From Eublepharis macularius (lineage: Eukaryota > Chordata > Lepidosauria > Squamata > Eublepharidae): DNA of 64,000 bases. The stretch lies in NCBI RefSeq assembly GCF_028583425.1, contig NC_072791.1, positions 40,989,368 to 41,053,367 on the forward strand. The letters are read 5' to 3'. The notes beneath the pieces are model-generated. The model was given only the letters and a program-made list of their open reading frames with translations, was not told where the DNA came from and made no database searches. A program made the position numbers and the translations under genes. This document shows positions 22,013 to 33,358 of the stretch, piece by piece (positions within the stretch are counted from its first letter, which is position 1; each line of letters begins with the position of its first letter).

Positions 22013-25000
22013 CTTTCTCCCTATGTAGAAATAAAACTCTACCATCTCGGGAAATGGTTTCTATAAAAAGCATCAGGCTGAGGATTGACAAAGTCTATGT
22101 GAACTATTTGGATGTTATATAGTAGACAAGCCTGCTCCTGGATGTGGCCCTCCATTGGGATGGATGCTGTGTCCTTGGCAACTTGGAACCTCAGAACTAC
22201 CATATTCAGGCACTGTGACAAGAGTTGTCACTAATACCTCAGTACAATACTTTCAGCTCCTAGTCTGATATAAATTTGCTTGTCTCTAAAGAAGTCTGAA
22301 AAGGTCCAGTGAGATCTGCGGTCGAGTCATATGTTTGATGGATAAAATATCCAGCTGTCTCCTCCCCCCCCCCACCCTCAGCATTTGAGGGAAGCAGCAA
22401 TAGAACATCCAAGCACTAGGTGTTGCCTGATGAATTTTTATCCACCTCTTTCAACATAGGCAATAGATTTTTGTTGCATTCCTGATGTTTATCTGAGAAG
22501 CTTTTCCTGCTGCCATCAATAATTATAAACAAACCTTCCTGTTTTGCTGTAGAGAGACTGCCTTTCATATCGGGTTGGGCAGGGTGGTTAGTTAGTTTTT
22601 GTTCCAAAATCAGGGCTGACTCACCCAGGTGTGTTTTATTGCCAGGTTTGTTCACTCAACAGTATTTACAGGGAAAGATTTGATTCTTTTACACGTACTT
22701 CTAGAGATCATCAGTAAGAGATGCAGGAGCTCTTTCTAACCTCTTGTCCACCACTTTCTCACCTGCAGGTTAGTTACCTGGTTTTCTTTTGATACCATGA
22801 ATGTAGCAGTCATGAAAAGGGTTCTCTAAGGCCCCCTGAACAGGGACAGTGCTAAATACCAGATATGTTCATGTACTGCTTCCTTTTTCACAGATTTATG
22901 TATTAAAGTGGCTGGTCCAGCCTTACAGCTAGGATTGTCTAGGAATAAAATGTCAATCTTAATTTTTAATTTTTTTTCTTTTCTCCCACTCCCCGCCCCC
23001 CAGTTGTTTAGTTTCTGAGGGTTTTTTCCATCTTCTCTTAGTGTTTGGCTCTTGACACTGATTTTCCACATCATTCAAACAGACCACTTTAGGCTGAGTC
23101 CTATAGCTGGAGGCAGCATTTTTTACCTCTTTTCCCAACAGAACTGTTGTGCAGTCTTAAGGGTATGGACCCATGATCCTGGTGACTTGGGCTTGGATCC
23201 AGTGGAATGTTTCTGTGGTTGGAAGGCTTTCTGCAACTGGGCTAGAAGCAGCATTTCAGGAGGGCATTGTGGAATGTAGTGGGAGGAGGGAGGCAAGAAA
23301 GTTATACTGCACAAGCAGAAATCTTCCCGCCATGGAAACACTACATACACACACACAGCTGGAGTGTCTTTCTCTCTGCAGCACTTGCCAGAGCTGAAAA
23401 GGGAGCTGTTGGCCTGTTCTCACATTGCAGTGACACCACTGCTGATGGCCAAGAAATGGTATTGCTGTTATAAGCTTAGCAGAAGGAGCTATAGTAGTAG
23501 ATAGTGGGTAGGAGCTATGGGTTACCACGTTCCTGCCAGGAGTGAGGGATCCTGCTGCTGCTTCAGCAGCCAGTGGGAGAGAAATATATTGCTGTGGGTA
23601 ATGGTATGATGAAAGTGACATCAGTTAGCTCTAGGAATAGCCAGAAAATTTGTAGTTTTACCATAGAGTTTCTGGTGGTTCCAAGAGAAGCATGACATCA
23701 CTTCCAGGTTTTCCTCTGGAAGTGACATTACACTAACAAGTAGCACCCCCTTCTGTTCCTGCCTCCCTGAATTCCCACTGGTTTCCAGCTACTGGCTGGC
23801 AACACTAAAATTGTTGTCTGGATCTCACCTGACTTTATTTGGCTGCTAACTCTAAGTCCTCAGTCTGAGTAAAGCTGCTCAGTCACTGAGTTACCCTCAG
23901 AAAGCCTGGCCCATCTTGCTTCTCAGCCTGCCTCTTGACTACTATCCCTGTTGTCTATTTGTATTGCCTTAAGATGGACTCCGATTCTTTTTTTAAAACA
24001 CATGTTCAGGTGACTGATATGATCTTTACTATTTCTCCATCAGAAACACAGTACTTCTGATGCATGTTTACATGGGCTACATTCTGCCTTTATTAAAAAC
24101 TCCAGTTTAGTAGTGTCTGAGGGACATGGCCAAGGCCAAGGTATTACAAATGCTATAAAGTGAATGCTGAAGGATGTCAATTCAGCCCCATCACATCTGC
24201 CCATGGATGGAAGAATAAATCTTATATGCAACTATGGTCTCCAACCCATGTGGTGAGACACCTGGGTGAACCATATAGCCCCATCCACTTGAATGAGAGC
24301 CCCTGTAAAACTTCCAGTTTTTGTTGCTTTTAGAAAGGACCTGTTGCTAAAGCACAGCGGAAGACAGCAAGGCTGTCTTTCCCTCTCATCTCTCTTTGCA
24401 CACACACTGAAAGGCACAGCAGGATGGTGAGGTGACAGGTAACTCAGCATGGGTAGCTCTGGCCCATCCTTTTTGTCATGTAACTCTGATGCCACCTTTG
24501 TTGTCACTTGCTTCCACCTCAGGGGGTCCCTGCTGGGATATAAAGGTGGGCACCACCACTGGAAAGGTTGAAGAACACTGTCCTTGGGGCATGAACATTT
24601 GTAGTGATAGGGCCTTCTCCAGAGGAATCATAAAGAGATGCTTTGTGGGCTTGGTTATTGGCAGCTGATGAAAGAGAGGCAAGGAAAGTCACTGCAGCAA
24701 TGGCACCTTAATCAACCTAAGCTATGAAGTAACTGAACTGACCATCACTGTTACCCAGTGCTCCATGCCCACTGTTCACAGTAAAGTATTCCTTGACATG
24801 ACATGTTAGGTGCTACAGTTGGCATGTGCTCTCCAAATAGGAGATAGAAAAGTAACACTGAAGGATGAGGTGCAACTTGATTCATCATGAAGCTGCAATG
24901 ATAAGAGGCACCTGCTGGATTTCTCTCAGCCATGGACTTAATAGAGATATAGGGATGGAGCCAGTGCAACCCATGTGAGGTTTGTGTAAGAAGCCCTGAT

Positions 25001-25154
25001 ATATTTTTTTTTTTGGCTTTCCTCTTTCCCTGGTAGCCATTTCCAACTCCAAGGACATCTATTCCCTTGGACACAAGACCCATATAGAGCAATATCAGCA
25101 AGGGTTTGGAGGCTGCAGGGGGTAAAATCACTCCCTGGCCTCTTTCTTCAGCCT
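22013..25154. other. Intergenic, no gene seen
   Basis: About 3.1 kb. Around 23690-23820 there are fragments of the 14700-type family (CATCACTTCCAGG, CTGGCTGGCAACACTA). A CT/C-rich tract lies near 22360-22378. No exon or RNA gene could be supported. Confidence 0.4.
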
Positions 25155-25235
25155 CCTCTTTTTACATAACTGTGTGATCCACCTTGAATCTCAGTGAGAA
25201 AGATGGGCTAATAATAATAACAATACTAATAATTC
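25155..25235 (+). repeat. L2 3' terminus fragment
   Basis: TGATCCACCTTGAATCTCAG and AGAAAGATGGGCTAATAATA are the L2 3' end followed by a decayed AT tail, as at 21930-22012. Confidence 0.6.
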
Positions 25236-26587
25236 CTGTGGCCCTGATAGTACAGTTGGCCAGGTTCAGAAATGGCTGCTGGGAGAGAAAAGCCAGAAAG
25301 ATTGCTGATCGGCACGTTGTGCTGACATATTGCAGGATGCAATTCATAGAAAACTGGCTGAGTCACGACGAGTCAGCAAAAATCAGAAGGGAAAGCAAGC
25401 TGACAGCCCACCACATCAAGCCTTTTAACACGGGCGTTGAGGAATGTTTGCCTAACTACAGAATAACAATAACAGACTCTGCAGTATGAACTGATACTGA
25501 GAGTTTTAGGGTGCATGTATATGAAATGCAACCAAGGGTACCAAAGTTGCCTTAAGGGAAAATTATGCCAAGTGTTTGTGGTGAGTAATTGTCTGGGTCT
25601 ATCCCAAGAAACATTAACATTATGCTAATGACTGGCATTAGCCAACCTATTTGCAATTCCCTGTTCTTAGCCAAAGGTATCAAAAAAAACAAAGATGAAC
25701 AAATTCCATTACATGATTTTCTGGCATTATCATAGACATCTCTATATTGGAACTAGCAGTGCCTCTTTCTGAGACTCTTGCATATGTACTTATTTATTTG
25801 AAATTTTAACCTATCCCAGCCTAAAGTCTTCAGTCATTTAGAAAGGCTAAAACAACATGATGATAAAACTAGACAATAAAAATCCCATGAAAAAAGACGT
25901 AAAAGAATATATTGGTCTAAAATTATCCCACAACTTCATAAACCTGTCTACCAAAAACAATCAAAACAAGAGGGCAAAGCCATGCTTCTTGAAAATGTCT
26001 CTGAGGTGATAGGAGTTCTGTAGATGTGGTACAGTCATCTTCTAAGGCTGCCTCTCTACAGTACCTTCAAGACTGGGCAAAAAGACAGTCTTGTCAACGG
26101 GGTGCTCTTGAATGAAAGCTTGTTCGACCTCTAAGGTTAGTAGCTCCACGCTGGGAAAACCTACACTGAAGTTTGACCTACCATAGAATGCTAGTGTAGG
26201 CACAGAGATGCAGGCATGGAGGAAATGGGGCAACACAAAAACCCAGACCTCTAGGGCTCTGTAAAGGAAAGCCATACCCGTTCATTGTGCTCCAAAATGA
26301 AGACAGTGCAGAGGCTGGGGGGATAGTGCTTTTACTAAGCTCATCATTCACATTGTAATTGTCTGAGCAATGAGATGCTTATATTCATCTTGTTCAGTGA
26401 TTTTTTTTACTAGTCCTGCTCCACTATGTGTATTATCAGCCCACCTCCCAGAACTTCTCTACGTTTCCCCCTCATGCCATGAAAAACACTTCCTGTTGAA
26501 TTTTTGAGCACAAAGCTGATGGTCGAAGAACAAGAGCAGTGCCCATTTTAAAAAGGCAGCCGTTATATGCCCTGCCCATGTAGCTCC
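25236..26587. other. Intergenic, low-repeat
   Basis: No gene was seen. 25560-25680 holds a compact set of ATTA/TAAT words (AACATTAACATTATGCTAAT, then GGCATTAGCC) that could be regulatory. A 101-codon frame at 25184-25489 is not recognised. Confidence 0.35.
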
Positions 26588-26765
26588 CACGAAGCTGCCA
26601 TATATTCAATCAGGCCATTCATTGGTCCTTCAAGATCAGTCCTGTCTACTCTGACAGCTCTCAGATGGAAGCTTGTCACATCCCCTACTATCTGATTCTT
26701 TTAGCTGGAGATGCCAAGGATTAAACCAGGATCCTTCTGCATGCCCTCTCCTTGAGCCAAAGCCC
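26588..26765 (-). repeat. tRNA-derived SINE, copy 3
   Basis: Antisense copy with TCAATCAGGCCATTCATTGG, CAGATGGAAGCTTG and AGGATTAAACCAGGATCC (decayed B box). Confidence 0.6.
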
Positions 26766-28910
26766 TTCCCTTAACACGGATATATCTGTACATGGAAAGT
26801 GCCTGCAGTTATCCAAACGTCTAAGAATGCATATCTGCTGCGTATGTCTGTTGCTCATATAAATAAAACAGCTGAATCCAAGACTTGGCTTGGTGGTATG
26901 GATGTAGGAGGTCCCTGAGGCACTTCAGATAAAGCAGAAGATGTTGAATGTTCTGGTTTTCTCGAAGATCTGGAGGACAGCTGATTGTCATTCAGTCCCA
27001 CACAGGATTCCAAAGATGGAGGTGATGTAGTAAGGACTCTGATGTTTCTCTCTGCTGATTCCTGCAATCTATGCAAGGCAAGCAAGTCCCCTTCCCAAAG
27101 ACACATGAATAATCCAGTCTGTAGGCGACTATGCTCGCTCTCTTTTAATGCTCTGTGCGACCTCTAGAGGATGGAGCGTGTCATCATTGGCCTCAGAGCT
27201 TTCAGTGTGCTGTTGGTACTTGAGTCCCCCACCCCCTTCGGAGCAAGCTTCCCATGCACTCAGGAGTTGCCGAGGCAGGAAGGGATGAGTACTGCATGGA
27301 GAACAGGAGACTAAGGCCTGTCCGAGGTGACCAAGACTGAGATGTGTAGAAATTGATTGGGAAATGTAAGATTGGTTTAAGGACACTCTCTAGTTTCACT
27401 TAGGTTCCACCATGTTCCTGAAAGTAAAGAATTCTTCTTTTTGCTTAAATTATTTCTTTCTAAAACTTTGACAGATTACTAGCCCTACAGGCTCTCAAAA
27501 CAGATTGTAGGGTTTTTTAAAACACTAATGCAAAAAAGTAATAAAATCCCAATACAAAACAAGCAGGAAGAGAATTAAATAGAATTCCCAGCAACTCTGA
27601 CACCTTCCTGATCATAAAAGTTTTAACCTGCTTTGTAAGAAAGAGAACTGAGCTGGTCAGATAGGCTAAACTAGGAAAGAAGTGCTAAAAAGAGAATCCC
27701 ACTATGGTTATGATCGCCTGTCTCATCACCCATTGGGAAATCTCTGATGAGAAGGACGTACAACAGGATCTCATTCACTGACTTTCAGTCATGAAAGGGA
27801 ATAACTGCTAACAGCAGAAAAAAGTGCTTTCCTTCAGCAAGCCCCATCTTTTTGGGGGGTGGGGGGTGGGGGCGCTACACTGGACACAGGAATGCCCATA
27901 CTTGTCAACTCCTTACAAGAGTTTTGCATTACAGCTCTTCAGAGAATACCACATCCCCATTGAAGGAACAGATTGTACTGTATGTCTCAGTATGCTTGTC
28001 ACCTTTCCCAGAGGAAGAAGAAAGAGTCATTGTGTTTTATTTTGTGGACATAATATTTGTTGAGTTGAGTTCAGATCTCACCCATGCCATTGGCAAATTG
28101 TAGTCATCTTCAGATTTTCTAAAATCTTTGTTATTTGCAATAAATTACAATGACCTTACATGCATATAAATTGCCATATATTTTTCATTTTACATGTGTG
28201 CATAGGCAACATGTATTACATAAATAATGCAAATAATGGGCATGTTTACATTGGGAAATTACAGCTGGCCAGGACCTCTCCATACATGCAGTGATGTACT
28301 GCCTGGTGTGCTTATCACATATAATCATTTGCTGATGTGTAACATGTGAATTTGTGTGCAGAGGCAGGAATGCAAAGCACCCATTCTTCTATATTTCAGC
28401 CTTAGTTCCTTATCATCATAATGAGAATGATAGTGATCCAGGGGATGGAGTGTTGCTAGGAAAGAATTGCTTTCTCAGATACAGATAAATGGCAGTTCCT
28501 GGATTCTTGCCTTTTGTCACATTCCAAAAAATAGAAATAAGGGAGGGGCAATGCAAACGAAGGCTAAATTCTCCATTTAATCCTATGGGCCAATGCAAAC
28601 GGGCTATAATTTGGCCTATCACTGGGAGGTGACCAAACCTGCTCCTCAAATACTTGTGTTAACCGGGACAGGAGGAATGCTTGAAGCCTATCCCAGTTGT
28701 TTCTATGATTGCACTCCTTTACGTAGCATAGTGAGCACAGTAGGTGGCCTTGGGCAAGCACTCCTCTTAGCCCCAGCTGTGTTGTGCGAATAATAATAAC
28801 ACTGACTTTGTTCACTGCTCTGAGTGGGGCACTAATCTGTCTAGAAGAGCTATATATAAGTGCAGTTGTTGTTGTTGCTGAGTCCCATATAAGTGAATGA
28901 CTAACATTCA
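26766..28910. other. Intergenic, no gene seen
   Basis: A G-rich run (T6 then G-rich, 27850-27874) is the only notable local feature. Short frames on both strands around 26855-27399 have no recognised domain. Confidence 0.4.
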
Positions 28911-29124
28911 AGATGGGTAGTCATATTAGCCTGTCTGTAGCAGTAGAAAAAAGCAAGAGTCCAGTAGCACCTGTAAGACTAACAAGATTTGTGGTAGGGT
29001 ATGAGCTTTTGTGAGTCACAGGTCACTTCTTCTTATCTGAAGAAGCGAGCTGTGACTCATGAAAGCTCACACCATACCACAAATTTTGTAAGTTTTATAG
29101 GTGCTTGAGTCTTGCTCTTTTCAA
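28911..29124. repeat. Foldback element FB2
   Basis: The left arm runs from GGGTAGTCATATTAGCCTG over AGAGTCCAGTAGCACCTGTA to GAGTCACAG. The centre is TCTTATCTGAAGAAG. The right arm returns through GCTGTGACTCATGAAAGCTC to GAGTCTTGCTCTTTTC. An imperfect flanking repeat, CTAACATTCA (28901-28910) against TTAAGATTCA (29125-29134), may be its target duplication. Confidence 0.8.
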
Positions 29125-29134
29125 TTAAGATTCA

Positions 29135-30649
29135 CTCAGTGTAGGGTCCCTACAATATAAAGTTGAGGGAATGCTGTTATATTGGGGACAAACTCTGTTT
29201 CCTTACCGGTCACTAAATAGCCCAGCTTCTTCTGAGATGTATACTGTGCCTTTCTCTCCTGTGTTTCTGTACTGTTTGAACCCTCTTTTGGCCCTATGTT
29301 CATGTGTTATTTCATTTAAATATTAAAAAATAAAATGTGCTTCCTAACATGAGGGAAAGGTGAAGTGGGCCAGGTGGAGAAAATCTAAGAAGGTGGGTTA
29401 GGTACAAGGAGGGTTAGCAAGAATAATCCTTTTTCACATAAGCCCTGTTTATACGTTACAATGAATTTATGTACAGTCTGCTTGTTAGGAAGAGCCAGTG
29501 CACAATCACTTTACAAATGAAACTGGGGACCAATGCCTGGATGAGTGTGGGGTTTAAAACACATATTCAGTTTTACATGTGTTGGGCAATGTGAGAATTA
29601 CTCAATGCACATAAAAAAACCAAGTGTACACTATACATAGATTGTATGTGCATTCATTGTCACTTGTGAACAGGCCTAGTGTCTTTCAGTTTAAGAATCA
29701 TGGAGTCAACTTCCTTTGGTGATGGCAGCAAAATTATGGCTGATGGAGCCTAGGGGATAAAGCATTCTTGTGGATTTGAATCTACTTTTAGATTAGTGGG
29801 CAAGGTCGAGCCTGAACTGTGCTTGGTTTATAGCGTCCCTAGCCTTCATTAAGAAAATTTCCATCACTGGTCTCTGGAAGCAGCCCATGTGCAGGTCGTG
29901 TAGAAAAGAAGGCCCCCTTGGGTGGCGAGCTGATCTCAAAGCAGAGAGACTGACTCTATTCACTTGATGAGTCTATGGCTGAGAAAGGTACTCAGCAGCT
30001 CCCAGGACTCTTTGCCTGCTAAGAATAGGATTTGTTCACTTGAGCTGGCAGATTCAGGCATGTTTGTGGCTGCGTGTCCACTGTAAGCCACACAGTCACA
30101 ATCCTCAGCTGATGACAGTGAAGACAGTTTAAGCTGAAACAGAGTGAGGTCATCCCTTCCCCCCAAAGAATTGTGATTTTACAGATGATTCCAGAGAAAG
30201 AAAATAAGCTCAGCTGTAGGAAGCATGAGAAAGCTAAGTGACTAAGAGGTTGAGCTATTGATCAGAAATTCTCTGGTTCAGATCCTGTTTTTCCAAGAAC
30301 TTGGTAGGTGGCTTTTAGACAAGTCAATTCCCATTTGCAGTATGGGATCCATGGCAGGTATCCTACATTTGGCTTCCTCCATGGGAGGAAGAGCCACTTA
30401 AGGGGAAAGAAGGCTGGAGAAAGCTTTAGACTTTGCTTAGTGGAGTACATGCTCAGTATATGCTAATATTTGTGACCTACATTAGAGAACTCTGTTCTGA
30501 ACTCTGGATATCCCTACACAAATAGTAACCATCATTACTGGATGAATGCAGCATGAGAAGGCATGCAAGGCAAAGCCCCGTTTGTTGTTACAAGGAATAA
30601 TGCATTCCAGATTTCTTTTTGGTCTTGGGCTGGAATGAAATATTTCCTC
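29135..30649. other. Intergenic, no gene seen
   Basis: No exon, RNA gene or clear repeat was recognised. Confidence 0.4.
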
Positions 30650-30798
30650 AAAGGTGCTCAGAGTGGCTTACATGAGGATTCCTCATAACCATCTTGCTAG
30701 ATAGGTTAAGTCGGCAAGAAGTCGACAGCCATTGAACATCATGGCCCGAGCAGAGATTTGAACTCAGTCCCCAACACTCAAGCCACTATCCCACTGAT
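30650..30798 (-). repeat. MIR-like SINE fragment, copy 3
   Basis: Degenerate copy with AGAGATTTGAACTCAGTCCC (B-box side) and CTCAAGCCACTATCCCACTG (A-box side) in antisense. Confidence 0.5.
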
Positions 30799-30803
30799 TC
30801 TGA

Positions 30804-30921
30804 GGGCCAAGCTACAAGTGACGAATGACACTTGAACAGCAAGTGTATTTCTCCCTGTTCACTTGCCCTCCACTCAATCCACTTGCCAGGCAAGTGTCTT
30901 TCGTCATGTGTAGCTTGGCCC
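30804..30921. repeat. CAAGTG-type palindromic MITE, copy 4
   Basis: 118-bp palindrome, nearly identical in length and ends to copy 2 at 8794-8911. Confidence 0.85.
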
Positions 30922-30937
30922 TAAGATGGGGCAGGCT

Positions 30938-31146
30938 AAGGTTGCCAATCTCCAGGTAGCAGCTGGAGATCCCTCAGCACTACATTGGCTATCCAGGGCA
31001 CAGAGAGCCATTCCCCTGGAGAAAAGGACTGCTTTGGAGAGTGGCATTATATCCCCCAGAGATCCCTCTTCTCCCCAAACCCCAACTTTCCCAGGTTTAC
31101 CCCCCAAATCTCTAGGAATTTTCCTGCATGCAGCTGGCAACTGTAG
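30938..31146. repeat. MITE with AGGGTTGCCA ends, copy 2
   Basis: Ends AAGGTTGCCAATCTCCAGG and CAGCTGGCAACTGTAG, with the usual interior TGGAGAAAAGGACTGCTTTG. It lies only 16 bp from the palindromic MITE at 30804. Confidence 0.7.
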
Positions 31147-31373
31147 GGCAGGCTTAGACATGCTACTGCGATCATATGATCACATCATCTTTCTCTGTTC
31201 TATATCTGATTGTTGTTTGATCCTTAATCTTTCGTGTTTGAGTGGGCTGGAGTGTGTAGGCAAATGGGAGTTGTTTTTAAAAGAATCACTCATAGATAAA
31301 TGATAATACAGCAGCTTCAGTTCAACCTCATTCTGAGTTCTAGGTTCAGATTTTGATTTCACAATGACTATAG

Positions 31374-31479
31374 TTTCAAGCAGGTAGCCGTGTTGGTCTG
31401 TAGTAGAAGAGTAAGATTTGGGTCCAATAGCACCTTGAAATCTAGTTGGTTTTTCAAGTGCTAGTGGATCTAAATCTTA
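31374..31479. repeat. Foldback element FB3 (short) inserted in MIR
   Basis: A 106-bp member: GGTAGCCGTGTTGGTCTG, then arms GTAAGATTTGGGTCCAATAG and CTAGTGGATCTAAATCTTA. Flanking duplication CAATGACTATAG (31362-31373) against CAATAACTATAG (31480-31491), 12 bp with one mismatch. Confidence 0.8.
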
Positions 31480-31491
31480 CAATAACTATAG

Positions 31492-31630
31492 GCATCTCAC
31501 TTCTTCTTGGCCTCAGCCTTAGTTCTGTAATCTGTAAAGTGGGAATAATTGAGTTACTTATCATTGAGGATGCATATGACATATGTCACTATGAGTCTTG
31601 GGATATAAAATGGGCAATACAATTAAATTA
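31492..31630 (+). repeat. MIR SINE 3' part
   Basis: CTCAGCCTTAGTTCTGTAAT and CTGTAAAGTGGGAATAATTG are diagnostic of the MIR 3' half. Confidence 0.65.
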
Positions 31631-31636
31631 CTATTC

Positions 31637-31672
31637 CCCCCCCCCCCGTCAACCCCCCCCCCCCCAAAAAAA
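31637..31672. repeat. C-rich/A-rich simple sequence
   Basis: A C11 run, GTCAA, a C13 run, then A8. It is a possible i-motif or G-quadruplex on the opposite strand, or a hard-to-assemble tract. Confidence 0.8.
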
Positions 31673-32476
31673 ACAGAGTAGACATTGCAGGACTTTTATT
31701 TTATTTTATTTTTTAAAATGAGGCTATAGCATGTGCTCTGGAGCATCTGGCTGTTCCAGTGGAGACATGGCTTCCCTTTGAAGGGAGAAGGTTTGAATGA
31801 AGCAATGTATTATTCTTGGGTGGAGGGTCCTTATAAGTAAATGCTGTCCCTTGAAACTGTATAATTGGCATGCAAGAGGATTTACATCATCTCTGAGTTT
31901 GGGTCACTCTGACTTCATTGACAAACTTCAATTTTTAAGAAAAACTAAGTTAAGATCTTGCTCCTCTTTTTTTCTTTTCTTTAATTCCCTTCCACATAAG
32001 AGGATGAAGTCAGACCTGGGTGTTCCTTGTGTTTCCTTAAATACCGAGAAGATGACAAAAGATATTTAAAACAGCACATGCTTTTGTAGTTGATTGTAGT
32101 GGGAGGGAAATGTACCAAAATGTGCCCTTTTCTAGGATGCATCAGCTCACACACCTTCTGGAAAAATAGTACAAGAGAGCAAAATAATAATTTAAAAAAC
32201 TATGAATCAATAAAAAAACTCCTTCTAAACAATGGAAGACCATGTTTCTGTGGCACTTTCCACGTCATACAAAAATATTTTTCCAAAGTTTGAAAACATT
32301 TCTGGAAAAAAAAAACATCAGAGGTGGCTGGAGATTTCCCCCCCTTTCCTTTTTAAACTACAAAGCAAAGTTCTTTCCTCCCCGCTCCCTTCTCTTTCCT
32401 TAAAAAAAAAAAAGTTTTGAGAATTTTACTTTTCTATTCACTGCAGTCCTGGCCAAAGTAAAGCCCTCTTTTACAT

Positions 32477-32484
32477 TGACGTCA
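32477..32484 (+). promoter_or_regulatory. Cyclic-AMP response element of DIO2
   Basis: A perfect palindromic TGACGTCA, 58 bp upstream of the TATA box and about 90 bp upstream of the estimated start. Mammalian DIO2 promoters are known to carry a CRE that gives cAMP induction, for example in cold-exposed brown fat and thyroid. The position here agrees. Confidence 0.88.
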
Positions 32485-32541
32485 AGATCTTTACTAAGAT
32501 TAGGGTTTCATTTCTCTATTGCAGCAATTAGCCAGGGAATG

Positions 32542-32549
32542 TATAAAAG
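32542..32549 (+). promoter_or_regulatory. DIO2 TATA box
   Basis: TATAAAAG. The transcription start is expected near 32570-32580, which was estimated from spacing and not seen directly. Confidence 0.85.
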
Positions 32550-32706
32550 GCTTCAGGGAAGCTAGCTAAAACTCCAGAGGGAAAGCACTTTGTACCACAG
32601 ACAGATAGGGAGAGGGAGAGAAAGCAGAGAGTGGCAGGGGAGAGAGACCGAGCCGAAGTGAGTGAAGAGCAGAAAGTTTGTGTACAAAGACTCCCCCCCT
32701 CTAATA

Positions 32707-33117
32707 ATGTTTCACCTGATAGCTTTGGTGATAAAGGAATGAGGGAGCTGCTTACTTTTGTACTTAAAGAGCTGAGAGTTAGAGAGGAAAGTTAACAGCG
32801 ATTCTGCTTCAGTTTTAGAACTGAAAGCAATTGGCAGCCCAGCTGTCTCTCTCTCTCTCTCTTACGGACTGAAAAGGGCTACCAGTTGAGAAAAAACAGT
32901 CTGACAGAGTTTCAGAAAAAAATAAATGCAGTTCAGGGTGGAAAGACTTTCATGCTGGCATTTTAAGTTTCTTTTTAAAAACCTGCCTTGTTGAGACATT
33001 TTTATAAGAGGAGACTGGGACACAATGAGTTTATAAGAAGCACCTTGTATTTTATTTTATTTTATTTTATTAATGAGGATATAGGGCATGACAAGGGAAC
33101 TCAGGGGAAGCCTTTGA
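32707..33117 (+). other. Seven upstream ORFs in the DIO2 leader
   Basis: The short ORFs lie at 32707-32742 (11 codons), 32739-32795 (18), 32926-32994 (22), 32952-32966 (4), 33025-33036 (3), 33073-33084 (3) and 33088-33117 (9). The first two overlap, ATG of the second sharing bases with the TGA of the first. All end before the main ATG. Human DIO2 is known to have several short ORFs in its leader that reduce translation, so a similar damping role is likely. Confidence 0.75.
33046..33072. repeat. (TTTTA)n microsatellite in the DIO2 leader
   Basis: About five TTTTA units, ending 65 nt before the start codon. Confidence 0.9.
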
Positions 33118-33136
33118 AGAGCAGCGGCAAGAAAAG

Positions 33137-33358
33137 ATGGGTCTGTTAAGTGTGGACCTGTTGATCACCCTCCAGATTCTGCCGGTTTTTTTCTCCAATT
33201 GCCTCTTCCTTGCACTCTACGACTCGGTGGTCCTCCTGAAGCACATGGTGCTTCTTCTGAGTCGCTCCAAATCTGCACGTGGTGAGTGGCGAAGGATGCT
33301 GACATCGGAGGGGCTGCGCTGCGTCTGGAACAGCTTCCTCCTAGATGCCTACAAGCAG
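33137..33358 (+). CDS. DIO2: Type 2 iodothyronine deiodinase, coding exon 1
   Basis: Codons 1-74 of DIO2, the ER-membrane selenoenzyme that converts thyroxine (T4) to active T3 by outer-ring deiodination. The protein opens MGLLSVDLLITLQILPVFF and has one hydrophobic N-terminal segment (about residues 8-34) that anchors it with the catalytic part in the cytosol. It continues with the basic-rich stretch LLSRSKSARGEWRRM and ends LLDAYKQ. The ATG has a good context (A at -3, G at +4). A consensus donor follows: CAG|GTGGGT, phase 0, at the same point as in mammalian DIO2. The downstream exon starts with VKLGG at 49138. Upstream lie a CRE and TATA box that fit the known control of the gene. No damage is visible. 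Confidence 0.97.

Larger units (their letters stand above)
32575..33136 (+). other. DIO2: DIO2 5' untranslated leader
   Basis: About 560 nt between the predicted start and the ATG. It is GA-rich near the start (32601-32650), contains a short (CT)n tract (32848-32861) and an AT-rich (TTTTA)n tract at 33046-33072, and carries seven upstream ATGs. The leader is assumed unspliced because no convincing intron was seen. Confidence 0.7.

Noticed and set aside
25184-25489. 101-codon frame as a gene
   Set aside because: It begins in an L2 3' tail, has no recognised domain and no splice context.
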